Position numbers and translations under genes: made by a program
Assembly (NCBI GenBank): GCA_028066695.1
Contig: JALCBG010000003.1
Location: forward strand, 3,043 to 67,042
Length of the DNA: 64,000 bases
Origin: Gammaproteobacteria bacterium
GTDB taxonomy: Bacteria; Pseudomonadota; Gammaproteobacteria; Arenicellales; Poriferihabitantaceae
Direction: 5' to 3'
The notes under the pieces: generated by a model
What the model was told of the DNA's origin: nothing
Databases searched by the model: none
The model's input: only the letters and a program-made list of their open reading frames with translations
In this document: piece after piece, positions 26,197 through 37,045 of the stretch
Layout: each line of letters begins with the position of its first letter
Position numbering within the stretch: position 1 is the first letter of the stretch

Positions 26197-27618
26197 ATGA
26201 AAGATTCAAAAATGCAATTGCTGAAAGATTTGTTGCAAAAAGCCATCTCTGCCACTGTGATTTGCGCCCGAAATGGACACACTATTTCTGTGGAAGAGTA
26301 CAAAGACTTGTACCGGGAAAATCGAAATTTTTCCGTTGAAGAGCGCTATGCCAGGAAAGTATACGACCCCTATGTGCAAAATCAGGCAGTGCGTGGTCAG
26401 ATTCTGGAATTCCTCAAAGTAGAACTTCAGGAGTATGTGCGCGACGACATCGTGTCTTTTTCACGGACCGCCATCACTGTTATCGGCCGGAGCAATGAAG
26501 AATTGGATTCACTTCTTTTTTCTCTTATGAGGGTTGCATTGCTCAAAGGTGCCGAGCATGCCGTGCACAGTTTCTACAAGCCCATCAAAAAAGAATGGAT
26601 TCCCTTTCAGCAAATGGTGCTAATTAATGGATTAAAAGTTGCACATGAGATGCAACTTTACGATGGTGTGCGCCTGATTCCGCCTCATCCTTTAACTGCA
26701 AATCTTCCCGATTATTTTCCTGTTTCTGGTAATCGGGCGCGCATGAACGAATATGTGGACGCTTTTCGGTCTGCAAGCATCATGTCTATTGACTGCTCCG
26801 TGCGCATAATCCTTCGCAAACCAGGCGAGGATGACGACACTTCTTTCACCAACCCTTTTCCTACCAACACTGCTGATGGGAAATGGAAAATACTGTCCAA
26901 AGAATTTGGCCGTTTCGGGATTTGTGACTATCTCAGTTACAAAACGCACTTCCGGCAGTTCTACATGCTGCTTTCACTGGTTTGCAATCGTGCTGTGGAA
27001 GTTGCGTTTGAGTGGGACTACCACGATGCCTCCGAGGTTTTTGCTGAGCCTTACGCCGGCAAAGGTGTAGGTTCACTCGAAGACCTAGTTGAAAAAAACC
27101 GAAACTTGCAACCCGTTACCGAAGAGGAAATCGCCGCCGCAAAATCCCTGCACACCCAATTTTTGCACCCCCACATTGACTCCAAGAGTAAAAAGATTCT
27201 GGAAATGGCGTTGTCCAGATGGCGGATGGCAAAAAAGCATGAGAAGCGGCAGGCGCGTAAAGCCGAGAACCAGGTAGATCAAATGATCGACTTGGGGATT
27301 GCTTTCGAGTCGATCTACTTGGGGGGCGATGTCAGGGGGGAACTTTCTTTTACTCTCCGCATCCGCGCCGCTTGGTTTTTAGGGAAAAATGCAGAGGAGC
27401 GGGAGAGTATCTTGCGCGAATTCAAAGTCATTTATGACTGTCGTTCCAGGGCCGTTCATAGTGGACGGCTTGATGACTTTGTGAAAGTAGGGAAAAAACC
27501 AACGCCCCTGGATGAATTTCTTGCGATGGCGCAGAACCGGTGCGCAGACTCGATCAAAAAAATCATTGAGCGCGGCGGATTTCCGGATTGGGACAAGTTG
27601 ATCACCGGCAACGAGTAG
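26197..27618 (+). CDS. Apea-like HEPN-domain protein, putative RNase effector
   Basis: This 473-residue protein resembles proteins with a C-terminal Apea-like HEPN domain. The C-terminal part (about residues 365-473) has a helix with VDQMIDLGIAFESIYL, then LRIRAAWFLG. The HEPN RNase motif R-x4-H follows, as CRSRAVHSG with Arg416 and His421. HEPN proteins with this motif are often metal-independent RNases in defence or toxin systems. The long N-terminal part is unassigned and may be a sensor. The ATG at 26197 has GGAG nine bases upstream; a GTG at 26182 is less likely. The gene is AT-rich for this genome (26401-26460 is 26/60 G+C), which suggests horizontal transfer. It follows the methyltransferase by 93 bases on the same strand. 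Confidence 0.72.
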   Translation: MKDSKMQLLKDLLQKAISATVICARNGHTISVEEYKDLYRENRNFSVEERYARKVYDPYVQNQAVRGQILEFLKVELQEYVRDDIVSFSRTAITVIGRSNEELDSLLFSLMRVALLKGAEHAVHSFYKPIKKEWIPFQQMVLINGLKVAHEMQLYDGVRLIPPHPLTANLPDYFPVSGNRARMNEYVDAFRSASIMSIDCSVRIILRKPGEDDDTSFTNPFPTNTADGKWKILSKEFGRFGICDYLSYKTHFRQFYMLLSLVCNRAVEVAFEWDYHDASEVFAEPYAGKGVGSLEDLVEKNRNLQPVTEEEIAAAKSLHTQFLHPHIDSKSKKILEMALSRWRMAKKHEKRQARKAENQVDQMIDLGIAFESIYLGGDVRGELSFTLRIRAAWFLGKNAEERESILREFKVIYDCRSRAVHSGRLDDFVKVGKKPTPLDEFLAMAQNRCADSIKKIIERGGFPDWDKLITGNE

Positions 27619-27633
27619 TTTCCACACTGCGGG

Positions 27634-27846
27634 TCAATGCACCGAAACCAAATATCCGCCGCGCGCCGCCGCTTCGGCGTGATTCAGTTCCAAAAGTTCC
27701 GGTATCACCACTTTGAGGCGCTCAACCAGCGCTTCTTTGGTTTTCGCCTCAATGGCGAGTCCGATGATGTCGTCGCTGGACGCGCTCCATACGCCGGCCT
27801 CGTCATCCCACAGCGCTTTTACACGGATGGTTTGGTCTGCCTTCAT
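27634..27846 (-). CDS. DUF1902 protein (HicB-like antitoxin fold), orphan
   Basis: This 70-residue protein has the DUF1902 pattern IRVKALWDDEAGVWSASSDD, then VERLKVVIPELLELN. DUF1902 resembles the HicB partial RNase H fold and is often an antitoxin. The ATG at 27846 is preceded by GGAG at good spacing; the frame is open further up. No toxin partner is visible on either side. It is convergent with the HEPN gene, with only 15 bases between the stops. Confidence 0.75.
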   Translation of the reverse strand: MKADQTIRVKALWDDEAGVWSASSDDIIGLAIEAKTKEALVERLKVVIPELLELNHAEAAARGGYLVSVH

Positions 27847-28029
27847 GAGAAAATCTCCGGCGGGAGTGGAAAAGGGTTTTATGCGGTTGAAGAAGGATGC
27901 AAATTTCATGCCATCGCGGCCTGACAGCCGCATACGGCGCTTAACCGAATTACCGCTTAACACCAAAGCGGCCGCGCGCAAAACGCAAAAAAATTCCGGC
28001 GGGGATTTCCGCCATTGCGCGCATGCCCG

Positions 28030-28656
28030 CTACTGCGCGGCCAACCCTTTCGCCGCGCCCCGCCCACGGCACAACGGCCCGCCGAAAGACTCCCAGGATT
28101 TTGCGCTGGTCCAAACCTGCTTGTTCCACGGGGAGTTCTCTTTCTGCCACTCTTTGAGGATTTTGCCGGAGTCAATCTTTCCCCCGGCGGTACCGACTCC
28201 AAGATACCAGTTGGAACGGTTCTTTTTCGCAAGGATGCGGTTCATTTCGCCGTTGAAACTCTCGGAACGCGGATTGAGCGCGTATCCGGGAATGCGCGCG
28301 CGGTCGGACTCAAGATATTCCGAGCGAATCAACACCACGCAGTCGTTCTCGGAAAGTCCGTACACCTCCGAAAAGGCGTCTCCGAGATTTTCATACTCGT
28401 CGTCGGCGAGCCACTTGTCCGCCTTTACCGCGCGGAAAGTGGCAAACCCCTCCGGCACATCCAGGCCGATTGCCAGCCTGGTGACCACCCAGAGCGCGCT
28501 GCGAATCGGGCTAATCTCATAAAAATCGGATTGCGCGCACACATCGTTTTCGCAGGCGATTTCGCCGCCGGCATCGGACGCGGCGACGGCCGCGCCGCAG
28601 CACGCGAAACCAAGCGCAAAAAACGCGCAACGCAGGAATTTGGGAAGTCGGTTCAT
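28030..28656 (-). CDS. Exported protein of unknown function
   Basis: I do not recognise this 208-residue protein. It has a clear signal peptide (CAFFALGFACCGAAVAAS), so it is exported, and an ACENDVCAQ segment with two cysteines that could form a disulfide. The mature part is mixed alpha/beta-looking and has no repeats. It lies 10 bases downstream of a small membrane protein gene on the same strand, so the two probably act together. Confidence 0.7.
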   Translation of the reverse strand: MNRLPKFLRCAFFALGFACCGAAVAASDAGGEIACENDVCAQSDFYEISPIRSALWVVTRLAIGLDVPEGFATFRAVKADKWLADDEYENLGDAFSEVYGLSENDCVVLIRSEYLESDRARIPGYALNPRSESFNGEMNRILAKKNRSNWYLGVGTAGGKIDSGKILKEWQKENSPWNKQVWTSAKSWESFGGPLCRGRGAAKGLAAQ

Positions 28657-28666
28657 GTCGCAGGAC

Positions 28667-29101
28667 CTAGTTTACCGCAAAACGAAGCACGGAAAAGACA
28701 AACAGAGGCACCAAAACGCCCCGCAAATAGGCGCGCAAAATACCGGAAATCTTTCCTTCCGCGATCATACGGGCGAAGAATGCCGCAAGAAAAAAGAAGA
28801 AAATCAACATGTAAATTGCGAAGATGCCGATAGGCGCCCAGGGGAACGCCAGCCAGTCTGCGCCAAGCAGTTCAATGGTCCCCTGAGGGACCCCCTGAGG
28901 CGCAAGAGCGCCCACCAGAAAAAGTATGGTGGTGATGCTTCCAAAAAAAGCAAAACGAAACTTCCTGCGGAACGGTATGTCAGCAGGCTCTCGGTCGGAG
29001 TCTTCCGGAAAAATCGCCAGCGAAAGCCGCGCAAGAAATTCCGCGAAAATGCCGGCGACTGAGCCGGAAGAGGCGCCGCGTTTTGCGGGTTTTTTCTTCA
29101 T
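28667..29101 (-). CDS. Small integral membrane protein of unknown function
   Basis: This 144-residue protein opens with a basic stretch (MKKKPAKRG), has an amphipathic region, then about three hydrophobic segments: around AFFGSITTILFLVGAL, IGIFAIYMLIFFFFLAAFF, and LRGVLVPLFVFSVL. I do not recognise a family. The ATG at 29101 is preferred to an upstream ATG at 29152. It is probably co-transcribed with the exported protein downstream. Confidence 0.65.
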   Translation of the reverse strand: MKKKPAKRGASSGSVAGIFAEFLARLSLAIFPEDSDREPADIPFRRKFRFAFFGSITTILFLVGALAPQGVPQGTIELLGADWLAFPWAPIGIFAIYMLIFFFFLAAFFARMIAEGKISGILRAYLRGVLVPLFVFSVLRFAVN

Positions 29102-29193
29102 GGGCAAAAACTTCGTTGGTCGGGGAAAGGAACTTGCGGAAAAAAATAGCACGGCATTTTTGGGCTGTCAAGGCCCTCCGCCGCGCACCCCCA

Positions 29194-30249
29194 TCAAAAC
29201 CCACTCAGGCGGTGCACCACATCCACCAAATGCGCGACCTTGTCCGGGTCGGTGTTGGGGTCAATGCCGTGCCCGAGGTTGAACACATGCCCGGGACCGT
29301 CGCCGAATTCGGCGAGGATGCGCCGCGCCTCGCTTTCAATTTTTTCGCGCGGCGCATGCAGCAGCGCCGGGTCCAGATTTCCCTGCAGCGCGACGCGCCC
29401 GCCGATGCGCCGCCGCGCCTCGCCGATCGGCACGCTCCAGTCCAGGCCGACGGCGTCGCAGCCGGTGTCGGCGATCAACTCCAGCCAGTTTCCGCCGCCT
29501 TTGGTGAACACCACCAGCGGCGTTTTTGCCGCGGCCGGGTCGGCTTTTAGCGCGGCGATCACGCGGCGCAGATAGTCGCGCGAGAATTCCACATAGTCGG
29601 CGGTGGAAAGTTGCCCGCCCCAGGTGTCAAAGATCATCAGCGCCTGCGCGCCGGCCTCGGCCTGCGCGGCGAGGTAGGCGGCGAGCGCGGCGCTGAGTTT
29701 TTCCAGAAGGAGATGCGCGCTGTCCGGCCGGCTGTGCAGCAGGCCCTTGGCGCGGCGAAAGTCGCGGCTGCCGCCGCCCTCCACCATGTAGGCGGCGAGC
29801 GTCCACGGGCTGCCGCCGAAACCGATGAGCGGCGCATGCCCGCCGAGTTCGCGGCGCACCAGCCGCGCCGCGCGCATCACATAAGCAAGGTCTTCGGCCG
29901 GCTCAATTTGCGGCAGTTTTTCAATGTCGGAATGCGAGCGCAGCGGCCGCGCAAAGCGGGGGCCCGCGCCCTCTTCAATGGAAAGGCCGAGCCCCATCGC
30001 GTCGGGAATGGTCAGGATGTCGGAAAACAAAATCGCCGCGTCCAGCGAAAACCGCCGCAGCGGCTGCAGCGTGACTTCGCAGGCGAGTTCCGGCGTTTTG
30101 CACAGCGTCAGAAAATCCCCGGCGCGCGCGCGCGCGGCGCGGTATTCGGGCAGGTAGCGGCCGGCCTGGCGCATGATCCACACCGGCGTGCAGTCGGTCT
30201 CGCGGCGGCGCAGCGCGCGCAGCAGGCGGTCGTTTTGTTCCTGTTTCAT
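29194..30249 (-). CDS. hemE: Uroporphyrinogen decarboxylase
   Basis: HemE converts uroporphyrinogen III to coproporphyrinogen III in haem synthesis. The 351-residue protein has the N-terminal signature [16 protein letters not shown] near residue 22, [12 protein letters not shown], the second signature [19 protein letters not shown], and a final [11 protein letters not shown]. The ATG at 30249 matches the usual family start. It follows gltD by 32 bases. Confidence 0.97.
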   Translation of the reverse strand: MKQEQNDRLLRALRRRETDCTPVWIMRQAGRYLPEYRAARARAGDFLTLCKTPELACEVTLQPLRRFSLDAAILFSDILTIPDAMGLGLSIEEGAGPRFARPLRSHSDIEKLPQIEPAEDLAYVMRAARLVRRELGGHAPLIGFGGSPWTLAAYMVEGGGSRDFRRAKGLLHSRPDSAHLLLEKLSAALAAYLAAQAEAGAQALMIFDTWGGQLSTADYVEFSRDYLRRVIAALKADPAAAKTPLVVFTKGGGNWLELIADTGCDAVGLDWSVPIGEARRRIGGRVALQGNLDPALLHAPREKIESEARRILAEFGDGPGHVFNLGHGIDPNTDPDKVAHLVDVVHRLSGF

Positions 30250-30281
30250 GAGGTTCGGGCGCGCATTATCGCGGCATTGCA

Positions 30282-31730
30282 TTAAAGCGGCAAATCGCTT
30301 TTGCCGCCGCGCAAATACGCATCCACCGCATGCGCGCACTGCCGGCCCTCGCGAATCGCCCAGACCACCAGCGACTGGCCGCGGCGCATGTCGCCGGCCG
30401 CGAAAACTTTTTTGACGCCGGTGCGGTAGGCGCGCGCGCCGCGCTCGGCCGCGTCCACATTGCCGCGTTTGCTCAGGCCGACTTTGAGTTGCGCCAGCAG
30501 GCCGGCATGAACCGGATGCAAAAATCCCATCGCCAGAGTGACCAGGTCGGCCGGCAGTTCAAATTCCGAGTTTGCGACTTCGCGCATCTTCCAGTCGCCA
30601 TTCTCATGCCGCCAGGCGACTTTCACGCAGCGCACCGCGCGCACGCGCCCGCCTTCGCCGAGGAAGGCTTTTGCCGACACATCCCACAGCCGCTCGCAGC
30701 CCTCCTCCTGCGAAGACGAGGTGCGAAATTTGTTCGGCCAGTCGGGCCAGGTCACCGCCTTGTTTTCGCGGTCGGGCGGGCGCGACAGGATTTCAATTTG
30801 CGCGACCGAGGCCGCGCCCTGGCGCAGCGCGGTGCCGATGCAGTCGGAGCCGGTGTCGCCGCCGCCGATGACCACGACATCTTTGCCGCGCGCGTTTATA
30901 TGCATTTTTTCGCGCGTCTCGCCCTGCACGCGGCGCGTGTTGCAGCGCAAATAGTCCATCGCAAAATGCACGCCGTCCAGTTCGCGTCCCGGCGCGTTGA
31001 TGTCGCGCGGATGTTCGGCGCCGCCGGCCAGCACCAGCGCGTCGCATTCGCGCAGCAGTTTTCGCGGCGGCACATCGGCGCCGACGCAAACGCCGGTGTG
31101 AAACTTGACGCCCTCGGCGCGCAACTGCGCCAGGCGCCGCTCCACCACGCGCTTTTCCAGTTTGAAATCGGGAATGCCGTAGCGCAGCAGGCCGCCGGGC
31201 TGCGCCTGCTTTTCATACACGGCGACGCGGTGGCCGGCGCGAACAAGTTGCTGCGCGCATGCCAGGCCGGCGGGACCCGAGCCGACTATGGCGACGCGCC
31301 CGCCGCCGCGCTTCGCGGAAACCTGCGGCGCGACCCACCCTTCGGCGAAGGCGCGCTCGGCGATGGCGTGCTCTATGGTCTTGATGGTGACCGGCTTGTC
31401 GTCCAAATACAAAGTGCATGCGCTCTCGCACGGCGCCGGGCAGATGCGGCCGGTGATTTCCGGAAAGTTGTTGGTCGCATGCAGCGCCTCGGCCGCGGCG
31501 CGCCAGTCGCCGCGCCAGACCAGATCGTTCCAGTCGGGAATGATGTTGTGCACCGGGCAGGCCGAGTGGCAGTAGGGAATGCCGCAGTCCATGCAGCGCG
31601 CGGCCTGCTTCGGCAATTCGCGCGCGTTCGCGGGCGCGACGAATTCTTTGAAGTTGCGAATGCGGCGGCGCACCGGCGCGTTTTGCCGCTCGGCGCGCGC
31701 GAACTCCAGAAAACCGGTGGGCTTACCCAT
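30282..31730 (-). CDS. gltD: Glutamate synthase small subunit
   Basis: GltD is the FAD/NADPH subunit of glutamate synthase and feeds electrons to GltB. The 482-residue protein has N-terminal cysteine clusters for 4Fe-4S centres ([15 protein letters not shown], then CPAPCESAC). It also has the FAD site [15 protein letters not shown] and the NADPH site [15 protein letters not shown]. Its start overlaps the gltB stop by 8 bases. Confidence 0.97.
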   Translation of the reverse strand: MGKPTGFLEFARAERQNAPVRRRIRNFKEFVAPANARELPKQAARCMDCGIPYCHSACPVHNIIPDWNDLVWRGDWRAAAEALHATNNFPEITGRICPAPCESACTLYLDDKPVTIKTIEHAIAERAFAEGWVAPQVSAKRGGGRVAIVGSGPAGLACAQQLVRAGHRVAVYEKQAQPGGLLRYGIPDFKLEKRVVERRLAQLRAEGVKFHTGVCVGADVPPRKLLRECDALVLAGGAEHPRDINAPGRELDGVHFAMDYLRCNTRRVQGETREKMHINARGKDVVVIGGGDTGSDCIGTALRQGAASVAQIEILSRPPDRENKAVTWPDWPNKFRTSSSQEEGCERLWDVSAKAFLGEGGRVRAVRCVKVAWRHENGDWKMREVANSEFELPADLVTLAMGFLHPVHAGLLAQLKVGLSKRGNVDAAERGARAYRTGVKKVFAAGDMRRGQSLVVWAIREGRQCAHAVDAYLRGGKSDLPL

Positions 31731-34700
31731 GGCGCGCCTCCCCGGCTTCGGCGCGGCGCGCGGCCGCGGCCTGCGCGCGCTCCTGCAGCGCGCGGCGGTA
31801 GTCCACCGGCATTACCTTGACGAATTTTCCGAGGTGGCCGCGCCAGTCGGCCAGCGCGTTTTCGGCGGCGGAACTGCCGGTGTGCCGCAGGTGGAGTTTC
31901 AGCAAATTTTGCAGGCGCGCCTCATCGGCGCCGCGCAAGTCGTCCAAGTCGGCGGCGGCATTTTCATGTTCATGTTTGTCCGCGGGCGCAATTTTTTCCA
32001 ATTCCACGCTCTCGCGGTTGCAGCGCGATGCAAAATCCCCGTCCGCATCCAGCACATAGGCGACTCCGCCCGACATGCCCGCGGCGAAATTGCGCCCGGT
32101 CGCGCCGAGGCAGACCACCACGCCGCCGGTCATGTATTCGCAGCCGTGGTCGCCGACGCCTTCAATGACCGCGACCGCGCCGGAATTGCGCACGGCGAAA
32201 CGCTCGCCGGCGGCGCCGCGGCAAAAAAATTCGCCGGCGGTCGCGCCGTATAACACCGTGTTGCCGGCGATGATGTTGTCGCGCGCGTCGCCGATGCCGC
32301 TGTCGCGCGGCGGGCGAATGATCAGCCGCCCGCCGGACAAACCCTTGCCGGCGTAATCGTTGGTTTCGCCTTCCAGCGCGATGGTCACGCCGCGCGCCAG
32401 CCACGCGCCGAACGACTGCCCGGCGCTGCCGCGCGCGCGAATGTGAATCGCATCGTCGGCGAGGCCCGCGTCTCCATGTTTTTCGGCGATGCGCCCGGAC
32501 AGCATCGCGCCGACCGCGCGGTCGGCGTTTGTCACGGCGATTTCCATGCGCGTTTTTTCGCCGCGCAACAATGCCGGCTGCGCGCGCGCAATCAGTTTTC
32601 GGTCCGGCACGCGCGCCAGGCCGTGCTCCTGTTGCTCGCAGCGGCGGCGCGGCGTTTTCCGCGGAACTTTTGGCATGGCAAAAATCCGCGCGTAATCCAG
32701 ATTGCGCGCCTTCCAGTGCGCGAGCGCGCGGCGCATGTTCAGGCGGTCGGCGCGCCCGATCATCTCGTCCAGTGTGCGAAAGCCGAGTTTCGCCATGATG
32801 CCGCGGAGTTGTTCGGCGACGAAAAAGAAATAGTTGACGACATGCTCGGGGCGGCCGGTGAACTTGGCGCGCAGGCGCGGGTCCTGCGTGGCCACGCCGA
32901 CCGGGCAGGTGTTGAGGTGGCACTTGCGCATCATCACGCAGCCGGAGGCGATCAGCGGGGCGGTGGCGAAACCGAATTCGTCCGCGCCGAGCAGCGCGCC
33001 GATGGCGACATCGCGGCCGGTGCGAATGCCGCCGTCCACCTGCACCGCGATGCGCCCGCGCAAGCCGTTCAGCACCAGCGTCTGCTGCGTTTCCGCCAGG
33101 CCGATTTCCCACGGCGAACCGGCGTGGCGGATGGAAGTCAGCGGGCTGGCGCCGGTGCCGCCCTCGTGGCCGGAGATGGTCACATGGTCGGCGCGCGCCT
33201 TGGCGACGCCGGCGGCGACCGTGCCGACGCCGGTCTCGGACACCAACTTCACCGAGATGCGCGCGGCCGGGTTCACATTTTTCAAATCAAAAATCAACTG
33301 CGCGAGATCTTCGATGGAATAGATGTCGTGGTGCGGCGGCGGCGAAATCAGGCCGACGCCGGGGGTGGAGTGGCGCACGCGCGCGATTTCATCGGCGACT
33401 TTGTGCCCGGGAATCTGCCCGCCCTCGCCGGGCTTCGCGCCCTGCGCCATTTTGATCTGCAGTTCGTCGGCGTTGACCAGGTATTCGGCGGTAACCCCGA
33501 AGCGTCCGGACGCGACCTGTTTTATCGCCGAGCGCGCCGGGTTGGGCGAGCCGTCGGCGAGCGGGCGGTAGCGCGACGCGTCCTCGCCGCCTTCGCCGGT
33601 GTTGGACTTGCCGCCGATTTGGTTCATCGCGCGCGCCAAGTTGGAATGCGCCTCGTGCGAAATGGAGCCGAACGACATCGCGCCGGTGGAAAACCTGCGC
33701 ACCAATTCGGAGGCCGGCTCCACTTCATCAAGCGGCAGCGGCGCGCGGCTCCACTTAAATTTAAACAGGCCGCGCAGGTTGTAGAGATTTTTGTCCTGGC
33801 GGTCTACCGCCTCGGCGAACTTCGCATACTGCGCGGCGTCGTTGCCGCGCACCGCGTGCTGCAGCGCGGCGACGGTTTCAGGGTTCCATGCATGCGCCTC
33901 GCCGCGCACGCGGTAGGCATAGTCGCCGCCGACATCCAAGCGCCCGCCGTCATTGCCGTGCGCGGCGCGGTGCCAGCCGAACGCTTCCTCGGAAATCTCC
34001 GCGAGGCCGGCGCCTTCCACGGCGGTCGCGGTCGCGGTGAAATAATTTTCCACGAACTCGCCCGACAGGCCGACCGCGTCAAAAATCTGCGCGCCGCAAT
34101 ACGACTGGTAGGTGGAGATGCCCATCTTAGACATGACTTTTTTCAAGCCGGCGCAGAGCGCGGCGATGTAGCGCGCCTGCGCTTCGCGGTAGTTGCAGTC
34201 CAAATGCGGCAGCAGCGCGGCGATGGAGGCGAAGGCGAGGTAGGGGTTAATCGCTTCGGCGCCGTAGCCGGCGAGAGTGGCCGCGTGGTGCACTTCCATG
34301 CAGGCGCCGGTTTCCACCACCAGGCCGGCGCGGGTTCGCAGGCCCTTGCGAATCAGGTGGTGATGCACCGCCGAAGTCGCAAGAAGCGCCGGAATCGCGG
34401 CGCGCCGGGCGTCCATGCGCCGGTCGGACAGAATCAAAATGTTTTTGCCGCGCCGCACCGCGCGCTCGGCGCGCGCGCGAACGCGCTCCACGGCCGCGCC
34501 CATGCCGGCCGCGCCGTCGCGCGCCGGGTAGCAAATGTCAATGGTCTCGGCCGACAGCGCGCCGCCGCTGTGCTCGCCGATGCGCCGGATGAATTCCAGT
34601 TCGTTGTCGCGCAGAACCGGGTGCGGCGCGCACAGGCGCATGCCGTCGTCATCGCCGCCGAGCAGGTTCGGGCGCGGGCCCGGCAGCGTCATCAGCGACA

Positions 34701-36333
34701 TCACCAACTGCTCGCGAATCGGGTCTATCGGCGGGTTGGTCACCTGCGCGAAGTTCTGCTTGAAATACGCGGACAAATGCTTGCCGCGCATGGAAAGCGC
34801 CGGCGGCGGCACATCGCTGCCCATGGAGCCGACCGCCTCGGCGCCGCCGGCGAGCATCGGCAGCAGCACGAACTGCAAATCCTCGCGCGTGCAGCCGAAG
34901 GCGCGCTGCGCTTTCCGCAACTTTTCCGCCGGCATTTTTGGCGGCGCGTCTGCCTTGATGCGCAGTTCGTTCAGCGCGATGCGGGTTTTGTTCAGCCGCC
35001 GCCGGTAGCCGCGCGCCGCGGCGAGTTGGTCCTTGATTTCATCGTCGCCGATGATGCGCCCCTCCTCCAAATCCACCAGCAGCATTTTGCCGGGCTGCAG
35101 CCGCCACTTGCGGACGATGTCGGCTTCGGCGACGCCGAGCACGCCGGCTTCCGAGGCCATCACCACGCGCCGGTCGCGCGTCAGCATGCAGCGCGCCGGG
35201 CGCAGGCCGTTGCGGTCCAGCACCGCGCCGATCTGGCGGCCGTCGGTAAACGCCACCGCGGCCGGCCCGTCCCAGGGCTCCATCAGCGCGGCGTGGTATT
35301 CGTAAAACGCGCGGCGCGCGTCCGGCATGTCCGGGTTGCCCTCCCACGCCTCCGGAATCAGCATCATCACCGCGTGCGCGAGCGAATAACCGCCGGCCAG
35401 CAGCAACTCCAGCGCGGCGTCCAGCGAGGCCGAATCCGACTGCCCGCCGCGAATCAGCGGCCAAATTTTTTTCAGGCCGGCGCCGAGCAGTTTTGATTTC
35501 ATCGCGCCGCGCCGCGCCGTCATCCAGTTGAGGTTGCCGCGCAGCGTGTTGATCTCGCCGTTGTGCGCTATCAGCCGGTAGGGATGCGCCAAGCCCCATG
35601 CCGGAAAAGTGTTGGTGGAAAACCGCTGGTGCACCAGCGCGAGCGCGGATTCCATGCGCGCGTCGGCGAGGTCGGGATAGTATTCGCGCAGTTGCGCGGC
35701 GCGCAGCATGCCTTTGTAGACCAGCGCGCGCGACGACAGCGAGGGAATGTAAAACGCCTCGCGCCCGGCGATGGACGAGGCGCGCACCGCGTTTTCAATT
35801 TGTTTGCGAATCAAAAAGAGTTTGCGCTCAAACGCGCCCGGCGCGGCGCAGTTTGCGCCGCGCGCGATGAATACCTGGCGAATATCCGGCTCGGTCGCGC
35901 GAACGCCGTCGCCGAGCCCGGCGCTGTTCACCGGCACCCGCCGCCAGCCGAGCAGGCGCTGCCCTTCGGCGCGCACGAATTTTTCCACCGCGTCTTTTGC
36001 GCCGCGCAGGCCGCCGCGCGCGCGCGGAAAGAAAACCATGCCGGCCGCGTATTCGCCGTCCGGCGGCAAATCAAAGTTGGTTTCTTCGCGCAGAAACTTG
36101 CGCGGCAACTGCAGCAAAATGCCGGCGCCGTCGCCGGCAGCCGGGTCGGCGCCGACCGCGCCGCGGTGGCGCATGTTGTTCAGGATTTCCAGGCCGTCGG
36201 AGACGATGCGGCTGCTCTTGCGGCCCGTGATGTCCGCGACAAAGCCGACGCCGCACGCGTCGTGCTCGCGCGCGGGGTCATACAAACCGCATTTCGCCGG
36301 CGGCCCTCCGGCTTTCATTCCGGGTTTCATCAT
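31723..36333 (-). CDS. gltB: Glutamate synthase large subunit
   Basis: GltB moves the amide of glutamine onto 2-oxoglutarate. The protein has about 1536 residues. The glutaminase domain begins at [12 protein letters not shown], where Cys becomes the nucleophilic N-terminus after a short propeptide. The FMN/synthase domain has the [15 protein letters not shown] motif and the 3Fe-4S ligands in [15 protein letters not shown]-terminal beta-helix domain follows. The frame is open to 36450, but those residues look random; ATG codons at 36333, 36330 and 36318 are all possible. gltBD and hemE likely form one transcript. Confidence 0.97.
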   Translation of the reverse strand: MMKPGMKAGGPPAKCGLYDPAREHDACGVGFVADITGRKSSRIVSDGLEILNNMRHRGAVGADPAAGDGAGILLQLPRKFLREETNFDLPPDGEYAAGMVFFPRARGGLRGAKDAVEKFVRAEGQRLLGWRRVPVNSAGLGDGVRATEPDIRQVFIARGANCAAPGAFERKLFLIRKQIENAVRASSIAGREAFYIPSLSSRALVYKGMLRAAQLREYYPDLADARMESALALVHQRFSTNTFPAWGLAHPYRLIAHNGEINTLRGNLNWMTARRGAMKSKLLGAGLKKIWPLIRGGQSDSASLDAALELLLAGGYSLAHAVMMLIPEAWEGNPDMPDARRAFYEYHAALMEPWDGPAAVAFTDGRQIGAVLDRNGLRPARCMLTRDRRVVMASEAGVLGVAEADIVRKWRLQPGKMLLVDLEEGRIIGDDEIKDQLAAARGYRRRLNKTRIALNELRIKADAPPKMPAEKLRKAQRAFGCTREDLQFVLLPMLAGGAEAVGSMGSDVPPPALSMRGKHLSAYFKQNFAQVTNPPIDPIREQLVMSLMTLPGPRPNLLGGDDDGMRLCAPHPVLRDNELEFIRRIGEHSGGALSAETIDICYPARDGAAGMGAAVERVRARAERAVRRGKNILILSDRRMDARRAAIPALLATSAVHHHLIRKGLRTRAGLVVETGACMEVHHAATLAGYGAEAINPYLAFASIAALLPHLDCNYREAQARYIAALCAGLKKVMSKMGISTYQSYCGAQIFDAVGLSGEFVENYFTATATAVEGAGLAEISEEAFGWHRAAHGNDGGRLDVGGDYAYRVRGEAHAWNPETVAALQHAVRGNDAAQYAKFAEAVDRQDKNLYNLRGLFKFKWSRAPLPLDEVEPASELVRRFSTGAMSFGSISHEAHSNLARAMNQIGGKSNTGEGGEDASRYRPLADGSPNPARSAIKQVASGRFGVTAEYLVNADELQIKMAQGAKPGEGGQIPGHKVADEIARVRHSTPGVGLISPPPHHDIYSIEDLAQLIFDLKNVNPAARISVKLVSETGVGTVAAGVAKARADHVTISGHEGGTGASPLTSIRHAGSPWEIGLAETQQTLVLNGLRGRIAVQVDGGIRTGRDVAIGALLGADEFGFATAPLIASGCVMMRKCHLNTCPVGVATQDPRLRAKFTGRPEHVVNYFFFVAEQLRGIMAKLGFRTLDEMIGRADRLNMRRALAHWKARNLDYARIFAMPKVPRKTPRRRCEQQEHGLARVPDRKLIARAQPALLRGEKTRMEIAVTNADRAVGAMLSGRIAEKHGDAGLADDAIHIRARGSAGQSFGAWLARGVTIALEGETNDYAGKGLSGGRLIIRPPRDSGIGDARDNIIAGNTVLYGATAGEFFCRGAAGERFAVRNSGAVAVIEGVGDHGCEYMTGGVVVCLGATGRNFAAGMSGGVAYVLDADGDFASRCNRESVELEKIAPADKHEHENAAADLDDLRGADEARLQNLLKLHLRHTGSSAAENALADWRGHLGKFVKVMPVDYRRALQERAQAAAARRAEAGEARHG

Positions 36334-36463
36334 GGTTCGCTGTTGGAGGAATGTCACAAGGCCGCACCGTCCGGTGACGCCGCTCCGCCGAACACAACAG
36401 CGGGGAGCAACTGGCGCGGAACTGCACAGCATACCACAGCCGGACAACAACCGGCGGGGACCG

Positions 36464-37045
36464 CTACCCGATGCGCGACACCCGCAGCAGTTTTTTCAAA
36501 TCCTTCAGCAGCAGGCGCGGGTCCATGCCGGCCGGCACCACCATCATCACATTGCCGAGCGGGTCTATCAACAGCGCGTCGGCGGCGCCGCGCGCATGCG
36601 ACTTAAAAACCGGCGCGAGTTGTTTTTCCAAACCGCTTTCCGATTGCAGCAGGCGAAGCGCGTCGGGGTGCTCGGCGGCGAGGCGCTCGAGCAAAGCGCG
36701 GTTCGGGCACAGAAAAATCCGCCGCAGCCGCGGCGCGTGCCGGCCGAGCGCGATGCGGACTTGGCGGGTGTGGTAGAGCGCCTTCTCGCAATCCGCGCCG
36801 CATTGCGCCGGCAACACATGCGCCACATTCCATTTGTGCCGCAGCATGCCGAGATCAAAAACTTCGCCGCCGCCGCCGTTGGAAAACTCGGCGAGCGGAA
36901 TCGCCGGCGAAACCAGCGGCGCGTGGTTGGCGCGCGCGCGCGGCGCGAACGACGCGCCGAAACCGTAATACCAAACGAAAGACGCGAGCAGCGGGCCGAG
37001 AAAGACCGCCAGCACCAGCGCGAGTTTTATGCGCCCGGCTTTCAT
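36464..37045 (-). CDS. Membrane-anchored thioredoxin-fold-like protein of the cytochrome oxidase cluster
   Basis: This 193-residue protein has one N-terminal membrane helix ([20 protein letters not shown]) and a periplasmic part with a possible CGADC cysteine pair near residue 80. It ends in [19 protein letters not shown], a pattern resembling SCO/thioredoxin-like domains. Such proteins occur beside SURF1 in proteobacterial cox clusters and may help copper delivery or disulfide handling; that role is inferred. It overlaps the SURF1 stop by 4 bp. Confidence 0.72.
   Translation of the reverse strand: MKAGRIKLALVLAVFLGPLLASFVWYYGFGASFAPRARANHAPLVSPAIPLAEFSNGGGGEVFDLGMLRHKWNVAHVLPAQCGADCEKALYHTRQVRIALGRHAPRLRRIFLCPNRALLERLAAEHPDALRLLQSESGLEKQLAPVFKSHARGAADALLIDPLGNVMMVVPAGMDPRLLLKDLKKLLRVSRIG

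Noticed and set aside
23384-29101. Insertion sequences, integrase or prophage borders for the accessory island
   Set aside because: No transposase or integrase frame, terminal inverted repeats or duplicated tRNA end were seen, so mobility is inferred only from gene content and base composition.
32443-35496. Plus-strand open frame of 1017 codons opposite gltB
   Set aside because: It is a shadow of gltB caused by high third-position G+C. The translation is Arg/Ala/Gly-rich with no domain, whereas the minus-strand frame is unmistakable GltB.
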